Shown: piece after piece, positions 1 to 11,892 of the stretch
How positions within the stretch are numbered: position 1 is the stretch's first letter
Layout of the letters: every line of letters begins with the position of its first letter
Assembly (NCBI GenBank): GCA_013400115.1
Contig: VXBP01010395.1
Span: 496,001-560,000 of the forward strand
Reading direction: 5' to 3'
Length of the DNA: 64,000 nt
Origin: Rhinopomastus cyanomelas
Taxonomy: Eukaryota; Chordata; Aves; Bucerotiformes; Rhinopomastidae
Translations under genes and position numbers: made by a program
The notes under the pieces: generated by a model
What the model was told of the DNA's origin: nothing
Seen by the model: the letters and a program-made list of their open reading frames with translations, nothing else
Databases searched by the model: none

Positions 1-42
1 GTCCCTTCCAATCCCTAATGATTCTATGATTCTATGATCTAT
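1..42 (+). mobile_element. CR1 LINE, 3' tail cut by window edge
   Basis: Only the last bases of a plus-strand CR1 are present: the conserved GTCCCTTCCAATCCCTAATG block followed by ATTCTATG octamers. The rest lies outside the window. Confidence 0.9.
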
Positions 43-559
43 GACACTTTTGAACTTGTAATCACATCATCCACTGAGTAAGTCCTGATGAGGTGCTGTT
101 ACAGGCTGTCTTCTCTGTGGGTAGAAACCAGTGTGGGACACAGTGGTGATGTCTGAGGAGGCAGGGTTGGCTTAGCTGACTTGTGACTCACTCAGCTGTG
201 ATGTACTGGTGATAAACTAGTCTGGCCGAGGGCACAGGATGGATTTATTTTTATTAAAAGTAAAGAAATACATACATCATTGATTCTTTATGCACCATGC
301 ATGGAAGAACACCAATGGAAATGTATCCCCAGAGGTGTACTCATCTCTCAGCAATGTTCCTGCTTCAAGATGCTTAGGAGCTCAGGAGTGATCCCATGTA
401 TGTGAATATGCTCAGCCTTAGAAATGTGAGTTATAGCCTCATTCAAGTGCCATCCAAGTCAAACATTTGCAGGATCAGGGCTCAAACTGGTGCAGTCTTG
501 CAGAAACATTTCCAAATGCCTGTACTTTATGGCTGAGGACATTTAATGATCTAATGATA
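43..559. other. unannotated stretch
   Basis: I see no gene, RNA or recognisable repeat here. Open frames are short and carry no known motif. Confidence 0.6.
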
Positions 560-708
560 TCATAGAATCATCAGAGATTGGAAGGGACCTCGAAAGATCA
601 TCCAGTCCAATCCCCCTGACACAGCAGGATCACCCAGACCAGTCGCACAGGAACACATCCAGGTGGGTCTTAAACATCTCCAGAGAAGGAGACTCCACAA
701 CCCCCCAG
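560..708 (-). mobile_element. CR1 LINE, 5'-truncated
   Basis: Read on the minus strand, this is the end of CR1 ORF2 (ending ...FLCDWSG where the family has FLCDLV) plus the short 3' UTR and tail. It starts on the left with CATAGAATCA, the complement of the tail octamer. Insertion stopped about 150 bp in, as is usual for CR1 reverse transcription primed at the 3' end. Confidence 0.92.
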
Positions 709-1918
709 TAAAACACTAATGCAGTTAATATGTAAAATACTGAAGGCAGCAACTGCCCAGAGTGTATTTTGCTGTGGTTGTCTTCTACAGGGGTGGTGAT
801 GGGTAGGTTTGCACTCAAAGGCTTTGAGCTAAGCGCAGGCATGATTGTCCGGCTTTGTTCGTGGGTCCCCACGCACACCCTTGGTCAGTGCAACGCGTGT
901 CCTCAGTGTCACAAGATGAATCCATCCCTGGTGTAATATTATTAATGGGTTGGCTTGTGTGAATGGTTAGTCCATTATGAATCACTATAAATCCACAACA
1001 GCAATTGGACAGATTTTCTTATTTCTAGGAATAAAAGGAGGCAGCAATCATGTTTCCAATCTGCTTCCATGGTCTGAGTAACATGGTTGGTAGTGAATCC
1101 TGATGGTCTGTATTTGATAGAGAAAGACTCCACACAAAGGCCAAGAAGGAGGGAGATAATCCATCTAATACGCTCATTTCCTAAAACCAAGGACACCAAA
1201 GCTAACATGAGAAGAATTGAAACCCAGAAGCAAATCCAAACAGATTCAAATTCGTGTTAGGAGTGTGTGCAGAGCTTCTTGTATGTTCTAATGTGCTACC
1301 GGCCACTCTTCGTCCTGCCCGTCTGCCACTTGCACCGCCCTACGTCGCCCACGGACCAGCACGCGCGGAACAGTTCTGCAGCTGTTTAAGCATTTTACAT
1401 AACTCTTAATCTGCAAAGAAATTTAATGTGAAGTGTGGACAAGATGGAGAGGAAGCCATGCTAATATTTGTGTCGTTCTTCATCAGCTGAAGCGGACATT
1501 TAACTCAGAAGCAGCAGTGTCCTTTCTTATCAGCAAGGACAAGCTAATGAGCCAAAGAAGCAAATCATTTGGGTCTTCTTTGCTGAAGGATAGTTTAAGA
1601 AGCATAACATTCCCTGTCTGAGAGAATAGACCTGTCCAACGCAGAAATCAAAGGAGACAGTGCTAGCTGACAAGAAATTCCCCGATCTGCGAAGGTGTAG
1701 GGCAGTGGAAACACCAAAACAACGTAGGTATTTCTTCATGTTGAGAGATGTGGAGATGGATTGGACAGAATGACTTGGTCTCTCCTTATGGTACCTACAG
1801 AACAGATTGTGGCAGTGTTAGCTCTAGGTGTTGTCCTTGCCATACCCACTGAGCCAACCTCTGGAGGAAAGGGACCATACAGGCATCACAGTTTCAGCTG
1901 TGCACTGGAACTAACAGG
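709..1918. other. unannotated stretch with a CpG-dense patch
   Basis: No gene or repeat is recognised. At 1299-1368 there are ten CpG dinucleotides in 70 bp, against the CpG-poor background of the rest. Open frames of up to 77 residues at 975-1208 (minus) and 69 at 1530-1739 (minus) have no recognisable domain. Confidence 0.55.
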
Positions 1919-2006
1919 CTGGTCTAGATGATGCTGCTGTGGCAGGGGGATTGGACTGGATGATCTTTGGAGGTCCCTTCCAATCCCTAATGATTCTATG
2001 ATTCTA
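1919..2006 (+). mobile_element. CR1 LINE, 3' UTR only
   Basis: This matches the CR1 3' UTR from just after the ORF2 stop through GGATTGGACTGGATGATC to the ATTCTATG tail. All coding sequence has been lost by 5' truncation. Confidence 0.9.
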
Positions 2007-2046
2007 AATGTCGTCTGGGGTGACTTTTAATATGATGATAGAGGAA

Positions 2047-2516
2047 CCATATTGGACACTGTGTCCAGTTTTGGGCACCTCAGTACAGGGGAGACATCAA
2101 GGTGTTGGAGCAAATGCAGAGGAGGGCAACGAAGCTGGTGAAAGGCCTGGAGGCTTATGAGGAGAGATAGAGTTAGAGCTGTTAAGTTTTAGGAAGAAGA
2201 GGCTTAGGGGAGACCTCATTGCTCCCCACAATCATCTGAAAGGACACTGTAGAGATGTTGGTGCTGGTCTCTTCTCACAGGGAATCGGTGACAGAGGCAG
2301 GGGGAATGGTTTCAAGCTCCAACAAGGTAGGTTTAGATTGAACATCAGGAAAAAATTCTTCATGGAAAGAGTGATCAGGCATTGGAATGGGCTGCCCAGG
2401 GAGGTGATTGAGTCACCATCCCTGGATGAGTTTAAAAGACACTTAGATGGTTTAGGGGTGAATTTGTAGAGTAGGACTCGATCCCAGGGGTCCTCTCCAA
2501 CCTGAATGATTCTATG
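2047..2516 (+). mobile_element. older CR1 subfamily, 5'-truncated
   Basis: The end of ORF2 can be followed through GDLIALYNYLKG-like and RHWNGLPREV-like blocks, but the sequence is far from the main family here and matches the copy at 45336-45718 better (ESPSLDEFK-type block, GACTCGATGATCC before the tail). Frameshifts and stops break the frame. It lies 40 bp after the previous CR1 tail, in the same orientation. Confidence 0.85.
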
Positions 2517-3469
2517 GATGTTTTTCCTCTATCACAGTGCCGTTGTGTAGATGTGACGTCGAAGGTGATGAAGCTTCAGACAAATAGTAGTAGCTGTGTG
2601 ATGGCTGGAAGTGCTCTCCAGGGCTCTTCCCTCAGTTCTGGTCTCCACAACAAGGCTGTTTTCCAGGGGGTAAGTTCTGTGCTTTGCTAGAGACATGTGG
2701 CTGCTACCAATCTGCCAGGAAACGATGGCAACTTGACACTCTTCCCTCCTTGCACCTCACGTCGGCGTGCTGGTGCGCGCTATCACGCGCACGTTGCGGC
2801 ACCGTCGTGCAGGTAGCTGCAAAGTCGTGTGGGATGACTAAGTCATGAGGGATGGGTCTCACAAGACAAGCCTCTGGACGTTACTCCCTCACTAGAGACC
2901 TGCACATGAAGGGTATAGTTCTGATAAACGGAACGCTCATGCATAATTAAGCAGCTACAAGGTGTTGTGTGTCGCAGCGACTCGGTGATCAAGATGAAGT
3001 GCAATAATTTTGGAAGTAATAAGGGAAATACGAGCGGCAATAACAGAGCTGTGTGCAGCAGGAGCAAAGCAGAACTGGCATTAGTCTTTGTTGGAACAAG
3101 GAAGTGTCTTTGTAGCGCCACAAACAATATGATGACAATAATTTCTGGACTTGGAAACAGATGTACGGCGTATTCCCCCTAGCAGGAAGATTTTGATTTT
3201 CAGCTCATCTGCCAGAGAAATCACAAACAATGGGGAGGTGGGTGGGAAGGGAAGGAAATGAAGAAATCCTTGTATCTCTGAATGTCTTGCTGTGGCCATA
3301 TGTTTTCAAAAGCCACAGTAGCTGAGTCACTCAGTGCTCTGAGACGTTCCTCATTAGAGCAAAACAAAAGTCTTTCCTTGTAACAGCTGCTCTAATAACA
3401 CAAGATACCTATAAGAAATCTAAGCAGAAGAAGAGACTGGGAACCTACCATGCATCCAGGGACAGGGAA
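2517..3469. other. unannotated stretch with a CpG-dense patch
   Basis: No gene or repeat is recognised. The interval 2760-2808 holds about eleven CpG dinucleotides in 50 bp, the densest patch in the window. Overlapping open frames of 60-94 residues around 2843-3299 on both strands show no domain. Confidence 0.55.
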
Positions 3470-3591
3470 TCATAGAATCATAGAATCACAGAACATTAGG
3501 GATTGGAAGGCACCTTGAAAGATCATCTAGTCCAATCCCCCCACCACAGCAGGATCCCCTAGATCCAGTTGCGCAGGAACACATCCAGGCA
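3470..3591 (-). mobile_element. CR1 LINE, 5'-truncated
   Basis: Minus-strand tail (CATAGAATCA repeated), the GGATTGGAAGG block and the last ORF2 codons. It stops at the ACACATCCAGG position, about 120 bp in. Confidence 0.9.
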
Positions 3592-3678
3592 GGAATCTTC
3601 TGGAGTAAGCAACTATACAGCACTCTACGTGCCAGGACAAGCTTGCCATTCATTGTGGAGTAGCTTTTCAAGAATTAT

Positions 3679-4158
3679 CATAGAACCATAGGGTCATTAG
3701 GGGTTAGAAGGGACCTTGAAAGATCATCTAGTCCAATCCCCCCGACACAGCAGGATCACCTAGACCAAGTCGCGCAGGAACACATCCAGGTGGGTTTTAA
3801 ACATCTCCAGTGAAGGAGACTCCACAACCCCCCTGGGCAGCCTGTTCCAGTGCTCTGTCACCCTCACTGGGAAGAAGTTTCTTCTCATGTTGATGTGGAA
3901 CCTCCTCTATTCCAGCTGACACCCATTGCCTATCACTAGATGATACTGAGAAGAGCCTGGCTCCATCCTTCTGACACCCACCCTTCAAATGTTTATAGAC
4001 ATTAATGAGGTCACTCCTCAGTCTCCTCCAAGCTCAAGAGACCCAGCTCCCTCAGCCTTTCCTCATAAGGGAGGTGCTCCACACCCCTCATCATCCTTTT
4101 TGCCCTATGCTGGACTCCCTCCAGCAGCTCCACATCCCTCTTGAACTGAGGAGCCCAG
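3679..4158 (-). mobile_element. CR1 LINE, 3' 480 bp
   Basis: Minus-strand copy covering the last third of the ORF2 C-terminal region (LPYEERLRELG, RGDLINVYK and RVTEHWNRLPRGVVESPS blocks in family terms), the 3' UTR and tail. It follows the CR1 at 3470 in the same orientation, separated by about 90 bp of non-CR1 DNA, so the two are separate insertions. Confidence 0.93.
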
Positions 4159-6681
4159 TGAATGACTTTCACTACTGAGCATCATTAAATACCTGGTCCA
4201 TGGCAGTAATGGCCCATGGTATGCTTCAAACTGGTGACGAATGACATGCTGAGCCCAGAGTGACTGCAACCCAGAGTATTACTTCTGCCACTGGAGTGGC
4301 AGAAGAGACAGAGGGAAATGCATGTATGTTGGTCTCCTGCAACTACTAAAACCTGAAAGAAAGCAAGCTGTGGAGACTTTGCCTGGAAATACCCTGCGTA
4401 CATAGAGGCACAGATGGTGCAGTTCAAGGGCAAGACAGAGAGTCCTTCACAACAGCAGCTCAGTACCAACAGGAGTGAGGGAGCATTCCTGAGGCAGAGG
4501 CTCTGTACTCTGGTTTAGACTTACTCCTCGTGGCAGCTGTGCGTGTGCTACTCGTGATGAATGTGTCCACGGCAGATGGCAGGGTCTCGGGAATGCGAGG
4601 AGGGTGTATGTGGTGATTTGTGCTGCAGACCCTCAGAGAAACAAACTGCCAAGGCAGGAACAGTGCAGGGAACGGCCGCTGTGTCTCTTCCAGCCACCTG
4701 AAGTAAGTCCAGCGTGGAGAATACCAAACACTTCCTGATCACTGTTCTTACTGAACGTGGTTCTGACTTACATTCCCGTGTGGCTCTTGCTGGGGGGTCC
4801 TGCATGTTTCCTCCTAAACCAGAGCAAACTGTGTTTGTATGTGATACAACCTAGCTAAAGACTGGAAGACCATGCCACTCTAGCAATACATTGAGATGTT
4901 TTGAAGTGGGAAATGCTTTTCATGTTTCCAGGTGCCTGTCAGAGGAGGGCTACGTCATGAAGCTTTTGTAGCCATTTCCAACTGGCCAACTCCTTTGCTT
5001 CGACTTGGTCCATTTCTCTCCCCTCCTTGGAGCACCAGCATCATGCATAAGCCAGTCCAGGACCTTCATAAAGACAGGAGGTGTGGTAGGAGGTGTGTAC
5101 TGATCCTAAAGTATTATTGTCTGCTGAGTGCTTGCCACAGGTGTCTTACCACAGGTGAGGCTGTTCCCCACATGGCTACAGAAAATGTTTCTTACAAGTA
5201 AGACTGGCTGTGTGCATCAGGGATTATATGTGATCATTGAAAGGGATCCTGTACAACTTTCCAAGAACTTCTGAGAGTTTCCTTTGTAACATGTGCCTCT
5301 TTCTTGTAGGGATCTAGACCACCTTTGGTGTTCTGGAGCTCCTCTGCTGTTGTCTGTGGCTCCTTATAGCTGTTTCCAGTCTTTTACTGTAGAGTTAAAG
5401 CTGGGTACCAGATCTTAAAGGCATTCGGTGATCGAAGGGGAAGCTGGAGAAGAAGACATTCTGTGTCTAAGGGAAAGTTGGAGAAGTCTTTCTATGAACT
5501 GTACAGATTCATCTCACCTAATCTGGGCATCTAACAGAATAAAAATCCTGAACTAGCCCCCCCCCCAAAGCTTCACTAGCATGAAGGAGCAGGAATCACA
5601 GAATCACACCTCACTGGACCTGGGCAAACAGAATGGCCAGTGATTCCCAGCCTGAATACATTCCCTATTAATTCATTTTCTGTGAAGGTGGCTTTGGCAC
5701 CTGGTCCCACCTGTATTTCCTACTTTTAAGCAGTGAGCGAGGAGGTTGTGGTGGACATTTGTCTGTGACTGTTCTGAGCGCTGCTTTGCACCACGGGCAG
5801 CAGGGGAAGGAAAAGAGGGCAGTGGCAGCTCAGTGAGGACGCAGGATCCAGCTACAGCCTAAGGGAAGGCTCCTTTTTACTACCTGGCAGCAGTGAGCAG
5901 TGAAAATGGATGAGGTCTAGCTCATGGAGAGCTAAAGTACAAGGAGATGCTCAGAGAGAGTCAAGGATGATATTGAAGTTTTTTAGAGATATTTATCTTC
6001 TTCTTGTTGCAAAGTGCATATTTATCTTGCCCCTTGTCGGTTTTGCTGGCCCAAGTTCCTTTCCAACACTTTGCATTCCCAAGAAAGACAAAATAAGTCA
6101 GTTTTGCTGAGTCTGAAGCACTGTTATGTTTAAGTTTTCCAAACACTACAGCTGTTGTTTCTGACTCACGGCGCTCAGGAAAAGGAATGAATGAAACAGG
6201 GAGATTTTACTCACTCACAAATACTAATTTTTACTCAGAAATCTTTCAGCACAGGCAAGCAAAAATCTACTTGAGTTTGCAAGGAGGATGTTAACGAACG
6301 CAGACATTCACCCTTCTGAGCCTGAAAATTAATCTCCTGCGTGTTAGCATCAATTTTCTTCTGGTTCCAGACGTCGCTGGACTCCTGACTCTGAGCCTGC
6401 AGACACAGCACGTCGAGCGCTGACCGTGAGCTGTGCTGGTGCCGGTGTTCACTGGGTGAACCCTGAAAGCAGGCCAGAAGAGCTTCAGCCATGCGTGCCT
6501 TCCTTCCTGGCTTGGTTCTGGCTAGTAAGTTACGACAGTTCTGGGCCTGATGGGGAAAGGTCTCCATGTGGCTCAGTCTGCTGGATTTTGTTAGTGTTCT
6601 CCAGCATGAGCCCAGCCTATCACACTTGCTCTTCCTACTGAAAAATGACTACAATTACTATGTTATGTATGAATCATAATG
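4159..6681. other. unannotated 2.5-kb stretch
   Basis: I find no repeat or gene. Open frames of up to 110 residues (6235-6567, minus) occur on both strands with no recognisable domain, signal peptide or splice pattern. A small CR1-tail-like string at 5591-5610 is too short to call. Confidence 0.55.
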
Positions 6682-7078
6682 ATGGGCTAGTCTAGGGCTA
6701 CCAGCACACAATGGGCTAGTCTAAGGCTACCAGCACACAATGGGCTAATCTAGGGCTGCCAGCACAAAATGGGCTAATCTAAGGCTGCCAGCACACGATG
6801 GGCTAATCTAGGGCTGCCAGCACATGATGGGCTAATCTAGGTCTACCAGCACAAAATGGGCTAATCTAAGGTTACCAGCACAAAATGGGCTAATCTAAGG
6901 CTGCCAGCACACGATGGGCTAATCTAGGGCTGCCAGCACACGATGGGCTAATCTAGGGCTACCAGCACACGATGGGCTAATCTAGGGCTACCAGCACACG
7001 ATGGGTTAATCTAGGGCTACCAGCACATGATGGGCTAGTCTAGGACTACCAGCACATGATGGGCTAATCTAAAGCTAC
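6682..7078. repeat. 29-bp minisatellite, 13.7 copies
   Basis: A strict 29-bp unit is repeated thirteen times plus 20 bases. I aligned the copies by eye and found no insertion or deletion in any of them. Units begin ATGGGCTAATCTAGGGCT and end CCAGCACA plus two or three variable bases. Copies 1, 2 and 13 carry CTAGT where inner copies carry CTAAT, and an AAGG/AGGG variant recurs among inner copies, as expected if the array grew from its middle. No coding role is apparent. Confidence 0.97.
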
Positions 7079-8850
7079 ACTTCAAGATTAGCAAGTTTTT
7101 GTTTGTTTCTCTCATTTAGATCTTTGGTTTGTTTTGTTTAACTTCATCTTGGTTTGTTTTTAACACCAGCCAGGGAATGTGAGGCACTTGGAGCCTTGTC
7201 TCTAAATAACGCGCTCCTCTGTCCAGTAAATGGATAGATGTGCAGAGCCATAAAAGTGAGAAGCCTGATTACCCAGTATTTATAGCCTTTCACTCAATAT
7301 ACAGCAGTGCATTAAGCTTCCCCCCATTGTGTGGGTGTCTGCTCCCCTGACAGGCACTTGGGCAAATCTTTTATTTGCCTCAACTTCCCAGGCTCCAGCT
7401 GCTGCAAAGAAGAATATTCTCCTTCACTCCATCACCTTGAAGGTGATGCCCATGGAAGGAATTGTAAAATAATTTATGTCAGAGATTAAAAAAAAATACC
7501 TCTTATCTCCCCTGGTCTGTCATGCTAGCTAAGTATTTTTCCAATGAATTTCCAGCCTAATTTCAAGCAGTAGAAACGTCAAATGTGTTCTAAAATAGCC
7601 CATTGATTTTTCAGGCAGCTAAGCCCAGCTATATGGAAATAATTCTTTACCTACTTTTGATGGTGATCAGCCCTTATGTAAATAAATGGCCTCGTCCTGG
7701 TGAGCACAAGGAATAGCAAGTATTGCTGTCTTGCCAGGAGACCCGTGCCTGCAAAGGTAGCTCTCAGCTCAGTTTAAGACATACACGGAGTGCAGTCATA
7801 ACTAAGCACAGATTTTCTTCTATGAACCCCAAGCCAGCATCAAGGGTTGTACTTCAGAGTCACGTTATCACAGCAGTAGGTGATCTATTGCCAACTACCT
7901 GGCTGCAAAGAAAACTTGCTGCAGCTAGGAAGTGCCCACTGGAGACCAGCGCTTCCGCGCAGCACTTCATCGTCGTTAAACAAGGGATAAATACATTTCT
8001 ATAAGTTCTCACTCATGGATTTTCATCTTCATAATTCTCCCAGGGGGCAGGTGGCTTCTGCTAAAAAAGGACTCAGGTCCTAGTATACTTGTATTCCCCA
8101 AGATTTTATGAAGGTTGTAGGCAACTTGCAAGGGCTCTGGTGCATCCAGATTGCAGCTTCTGCTCCTTCTACTCCTCTGTTGGTGGCTGCTTCCAGCACA
8201 GTCTGTCCTGGTCAGAGGGTCAGAGTACAAGGACACAGGAGCTATTGCTAATGTTGCTTAATGTCCAGAGATGGAGAGGAATAGATTTTCATGTCTGAAA
8301 GAGAATCTGTGAGAATTTCCTAGCCTTCATCAGGATGAAAAGATGAAACCTGTGAGGGGAGAGAGATCAGCTTCAAAGGGAAAAACACAAATAACTGGAC
8401 AGGGTCATTAGTAAATTTTTGTTCCAGAATTTTAGGCTTTGTTACCTATCACCTGCTTTAAAGAACAACTGTTCTGATCTCCTGCACTGTACCTGGCCTT
8501 TTCATAGAGGCAGCGTAGTGCAGGTGAGGAGGAGGAGGATGCTTCAAAGTGACTTAAGCAGCATGTGTGGTGGCTGAACACAGGGTGGAGGTACTGCTGG
8601 CCTGAAGAACTGCATCTCCAGCTGCTGCTGCAGGAGGAGGTCTTGCTTTTTCCCGGCTTCCCATCCCACCTCTTCCTTCAGCAGTACACAAATCTTTGCT
8701 GATCTTGTGGCATGCCAGTTCGAGGAGTTCATCTGGCAGAAAAGTAATTACTAAAATAACAAGAGGAATACTTTCCTGCTAGTTTAGGTCCCTTTGCCTA
8801 GGGACAGAATCAGGAAAAAAAGGTCAGTTTATCACAGGAAGGCAAAAATG
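7079..8850. other. unannotated 1.8-kb stretch
   Basis: No gene or repeat is recognised. The part from about 7200 to 7720 is AT-rich, free of CR1, and holds several ATTA/TAAT cores. It could be a conserved noncoding element, but only alignment to other birds would show that. Confidence 0.5.
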
Positions 8851-9210
8851 TTGCTTGGGAAAAAGGAGACTGAGGGGTGACCTCATTAATGTCTATAAAT
8901 ATGTGAAAGGTGGGTGTCAGGAGGATGGAGCCAGGCTCTGCTCAATATCATCTAGTGATAGGCAATGAGTGTCAGTTGGAACATAGGAGGTTCCACATCA
9001 ATCTGAGAAGGAACTTCTTCCCAGTGAGGGTGACAGAGCACTGGAACAGGCTGCCCAGGGGGGTTGTGGAGTCTCCTTCACTGGAGATGTTTAAGATCTT
9101 CCTGGATGTGTTCCTTTGTGACTTGGTCTTGTTGATCCTGCTGTGTCAGGGGGATTGGACTAGATAATCTTTTGAGGTCCCCTCCAACCTCTAATGATTC
9201 TATGATTCTA
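8851..9210 (+). mobile_element. CR1 LINE, 3' 360 bp
   Basis: Starts in the LEKRRLRGDLINVYKYVKGG block and runs through the ORF2 end, 3' UTR and ATTCTATG tail. Part of the frame stays open (8910-9167), but it reads past the usual FLCDLV stop, so the copy is degenerate. Confidence 0.95.
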
Positions 9211-9521
9211 ATATTGTACCTTCCATACTGTAACATCTTTGCCCAACTTCATCAAAGCAGCGAAAAAACCCCCAACCCACTTCAGCAACCCACCAGAAGC
9301 TGCATTTAGCAGCTCTTGCTGTCTTCATGTCCTAGTTGTTTCATGTCTAATAACCAAAAATAACTTGAGTGTTCATACAGAGTGACCTGAGTTTATATTG
9401 ATTTAGAAACAGTTTTGTTTACATGACAGAATCCTGAACTGCTCAACCACCTGAACAATCACCATTATCAGTGTTTCTTGGAAGGAAAAAAACTGACTCA
9501 TCTTCTTGCATTTTTTTGTGT

Positions 9522-9604
9522 CACAGAATCACAGAACATTGGGGATTGGAAGGGACCTTGAAAGATCATCTAGCCCAATCCCCCTGCCACAGCAGAATCC
9601 CCTC
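9522..9604 (-). mobile_element. CR1 LINE, short 3' fragment
   Basis: Minus-strand tail, here with ATTCTGTG-type octamers, and about 60 bp of 3' UTR. Confidence 0.88.
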
Positions 9605-10389
9605 TGTTCCACTCTATTCCGTTAAATGTGCATCCCAAGCATGCAAACAGCATGTTTGGCAATCATTTGAATAGCTGTTGTTAACATTTCTGGCACTAAC
9701 AATTCCAAAGATGACTCTGGTTCCCTGTCAGTGACTGAGCTGGCATTTATAGGAAACATATAGACAGAAAAGTAGTCATTACAATGTTGATGTTAAGGAT
9801 TAGTTTACTTCAGCTGAAAATCTATTACACAAATAATATTGGAGGGGAATTAAATTTCCCTTACTTCCTTCCCTCATTCCTGCAGTTTTTCCACCATTAG
9901 GCTTTCAGTTATCTTATTACACCCTGCTTAAACATTATCAGCTGTGATGTGTAAGCTCAAAAGACAGCTAGCTGCGTCCACACGGAGAGAACAAATGGAA
10001 TCACATAAACCAGAGCTTTATATATGAAATGCTCCAAATACTAACCTCTTTGTTATTTCAGGCTAGTTTAGATCAAAATAAATAATATTTTATGTATATA
10101 TGATCCAGATGAACGGGGTGCAAATTAGCCTCTTCCTTATAGAATTCCTTATATATATTCCTTATATATTCCTTGTTTAAGGAATTTATATGACTTATTA
10201 TATTATTAAAAATTCCTTATATTCTCTGCAAACTTCTGTGTAAATAACATTAAGCCTAGTCTTCCAGAGCTGGAGCAGGAAAGGCCTGTATTTAGGCAAA
10301 CATGCTTACATAAAACTTGAGAACCCAAATGTTCCCATATCGTGCTGCTTTTCCCCTCTTCACCTCACTTTAGATTGTGTCGATGCGTT
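9605..10389. other. unannotated stretch with an AT-rich tract
   Basis: No gene is seen. At 10132-10222 an AT-rich tract repeats ATTCCTTAT several times and contains the inverted repeat TTCCTTGTTTAAGGAA. Confidence 0.55.
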
Positions 10390-10590
10390 AGTGTGTCGTC
10401 AGCAAGTTCGCTGATGACACAAAGCTGGGAGGACTGGCCGATACCCCAGCAGGCTGTGCTGCCAATCAGCGGGACCTGGACAGGCTGGAGAGCTGGGCGG
10501 GGAGAAATTGAATGAATAACAAGGGCAAGTGTAGAGTCTTGCATCTGGGCAAGAATAATCCCAGGTACCAGTACAGACTGGGGACCGATG
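10390..10590 (+). mobile_element. internal CR1 fragment, catalytic FADD region
   Basis: Translates in part as VSKFADDTKLGG followed by the QRDLDRLESW region, which is the metal-binding motif of the CR1 reverse transcriptase and the stretch after it. The fragment begins and ends inside ORF2 and has no 3' tail. A later deletion or rearrangement must therefore have removed the end. It belongs to the same older subfamily as 11615-11886. Confidence 0.85.
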
Positions 10591-10686
10591 TTCTGATGCT
10601 AACTGAAGGTTTTTTAAGCCATAAGGTTGAGCATGAACCTTTTACTGAGCACTAACACTTTGGCCCTAGATCTGTCTGCTTCAACA

Positions 10687-10731
10687 TGATGATCCTGGAT
10701 GTCCTTTCCAACCATGAAGATTCTATGATTG
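10687..10731 (+). mobile_element. old CR1 tail
   Basis: Matches the end of an older CR1 (GATGATCCTGGATGTCC, then CCAACC and ATTCTATGATT). It could be the lost tail of the fragment at 10390, but about 95 bp of unrelated sequence lies between them. Confidence 0.6.
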
Positions 10732-11614
10732 ATATAAATCAGAAGAAATTTTGCTGGTGCCAAAAAAACCTGTGCTACCATAAACTGGTCTGATGTCGGA
10801 TCTTGTGGGGCTGGGATGGCGGTGAGTGCTTTTGACAGACTATTCAGTAGGTTGCCCAGATCATCTTTGAGATGATACATACGGACAATTTAACTGGTGG
10901 GATCTGGGCGTGAGAAGGAAACCACAGATTTCATCTTTGTCTGCGTGGGTCGAAAGCAATTCTCCGGGGTGCATCCACTGCTTAGAAATGCTCAGCTGTA
11001 AATCTGAATGAAGGCTGCAGAAACAAAAAGCTGCCTGTGTAGACAAACCGCTTGGCTCGATGCCCTCTTCAGTGTTTACCCATGCTGCAGAATGTTTTAG
11101 CAAAAGAAATCAAAGAATAAATATGCTGTAAGGTCTAAAGATTCTCTCAGCTATGCACAACCCAAAATACGGGCTGGGAAGGGCAGATGCTCATTAGCAT
11201 TCCTGGCATCCGGTGCTAACGACTGGAAGAAACCGTAAGAAAAGCCAGTTTTGAGATGTATTAATGTGTAAAGGAAAACCACACTTAACTGAACAGCATT
11301 TTTTTCCCCATTTTTGCACTTTCTCTGCTCTTTAGACACATAGTTGAGATGCTCTCATACCAGATATTTCTTACACAATATTACTCTGCTGAGCTCTTCA
11401 AAGACGACGACTCTACTCTGAGCTCTACTCTCCCACTTGTTCCACTGATGTTTCTTTAAGACACTGCAAGGCTATGTCTTTCCTTGGCCCAGGATTTTCC
11501 ACTCAGACTTGCCTTGGATGTCGTCCCTTTCATTTTGTTTCTCAGTTTATTCCTCTCTCTTTTCTCATTTCCTCAGAAAAATATGTAACTGGCAAAGGTT
11601 TGTTTGCAGTAAAA
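10732..11614. other. unannotated stretch
   Basis: No repeat or gene is recognised. Open frames of 62-88 residues on the minus strand lack motifs. Confidence 0.55.
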
Positions 11615-11886
11615 ACTTGTATCAAGCAGAGTCCCCCAGAGGTCGGTACTGGGACCAGTCCTATTCAATCTATTCACTAATGACTTGGCGGAGGGATTAG
11701 AGAGCAACTGTCAGCAAGTTTGCTGGTGACACAAAGCTGGGAGGAGTGGCTGACACCCCAGCAGGCTGTGCTGCCATTCAGCAGGACCTCAATAGGCTGG
11801 AGAGCTGGGCAGGGAGAAATTTAATGAACTCTAACAAGGGCAAGTGTAGGGTCTTGCATCTGGGCAAGAATAATCCCAGGTATCAA
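11615..11886 (+). mobile_element. internal CR1 fragment without 3' end
   Basis: Covers the RT stretch from the GPVLFNLF-like region to the KCRVLHLGKNNPRY region, with frameshifts. It ends abruptly seven bases before the next CR1, which starts again at an earlier point of the same gene. The sequence differs enough from that copy to exclude a recent tandem duplication; it is closer to 10390-10590. Confidence 0.88.
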
Positions 11887-11892
11887 TAGGAC

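Noticed and set aside
6682..7078. Could the 29-bp array be a CRISPR-type array?
   Set aside because: The units abut directly with no spacers, and the surrounding DNA is vertebrate; it is a minisatellite.
9080..9210. Tail octamers at this and many other CR1 ends read as microsatellites
   Set aside because: They are the normal 3' ends of CR1, not independent microsatellites.
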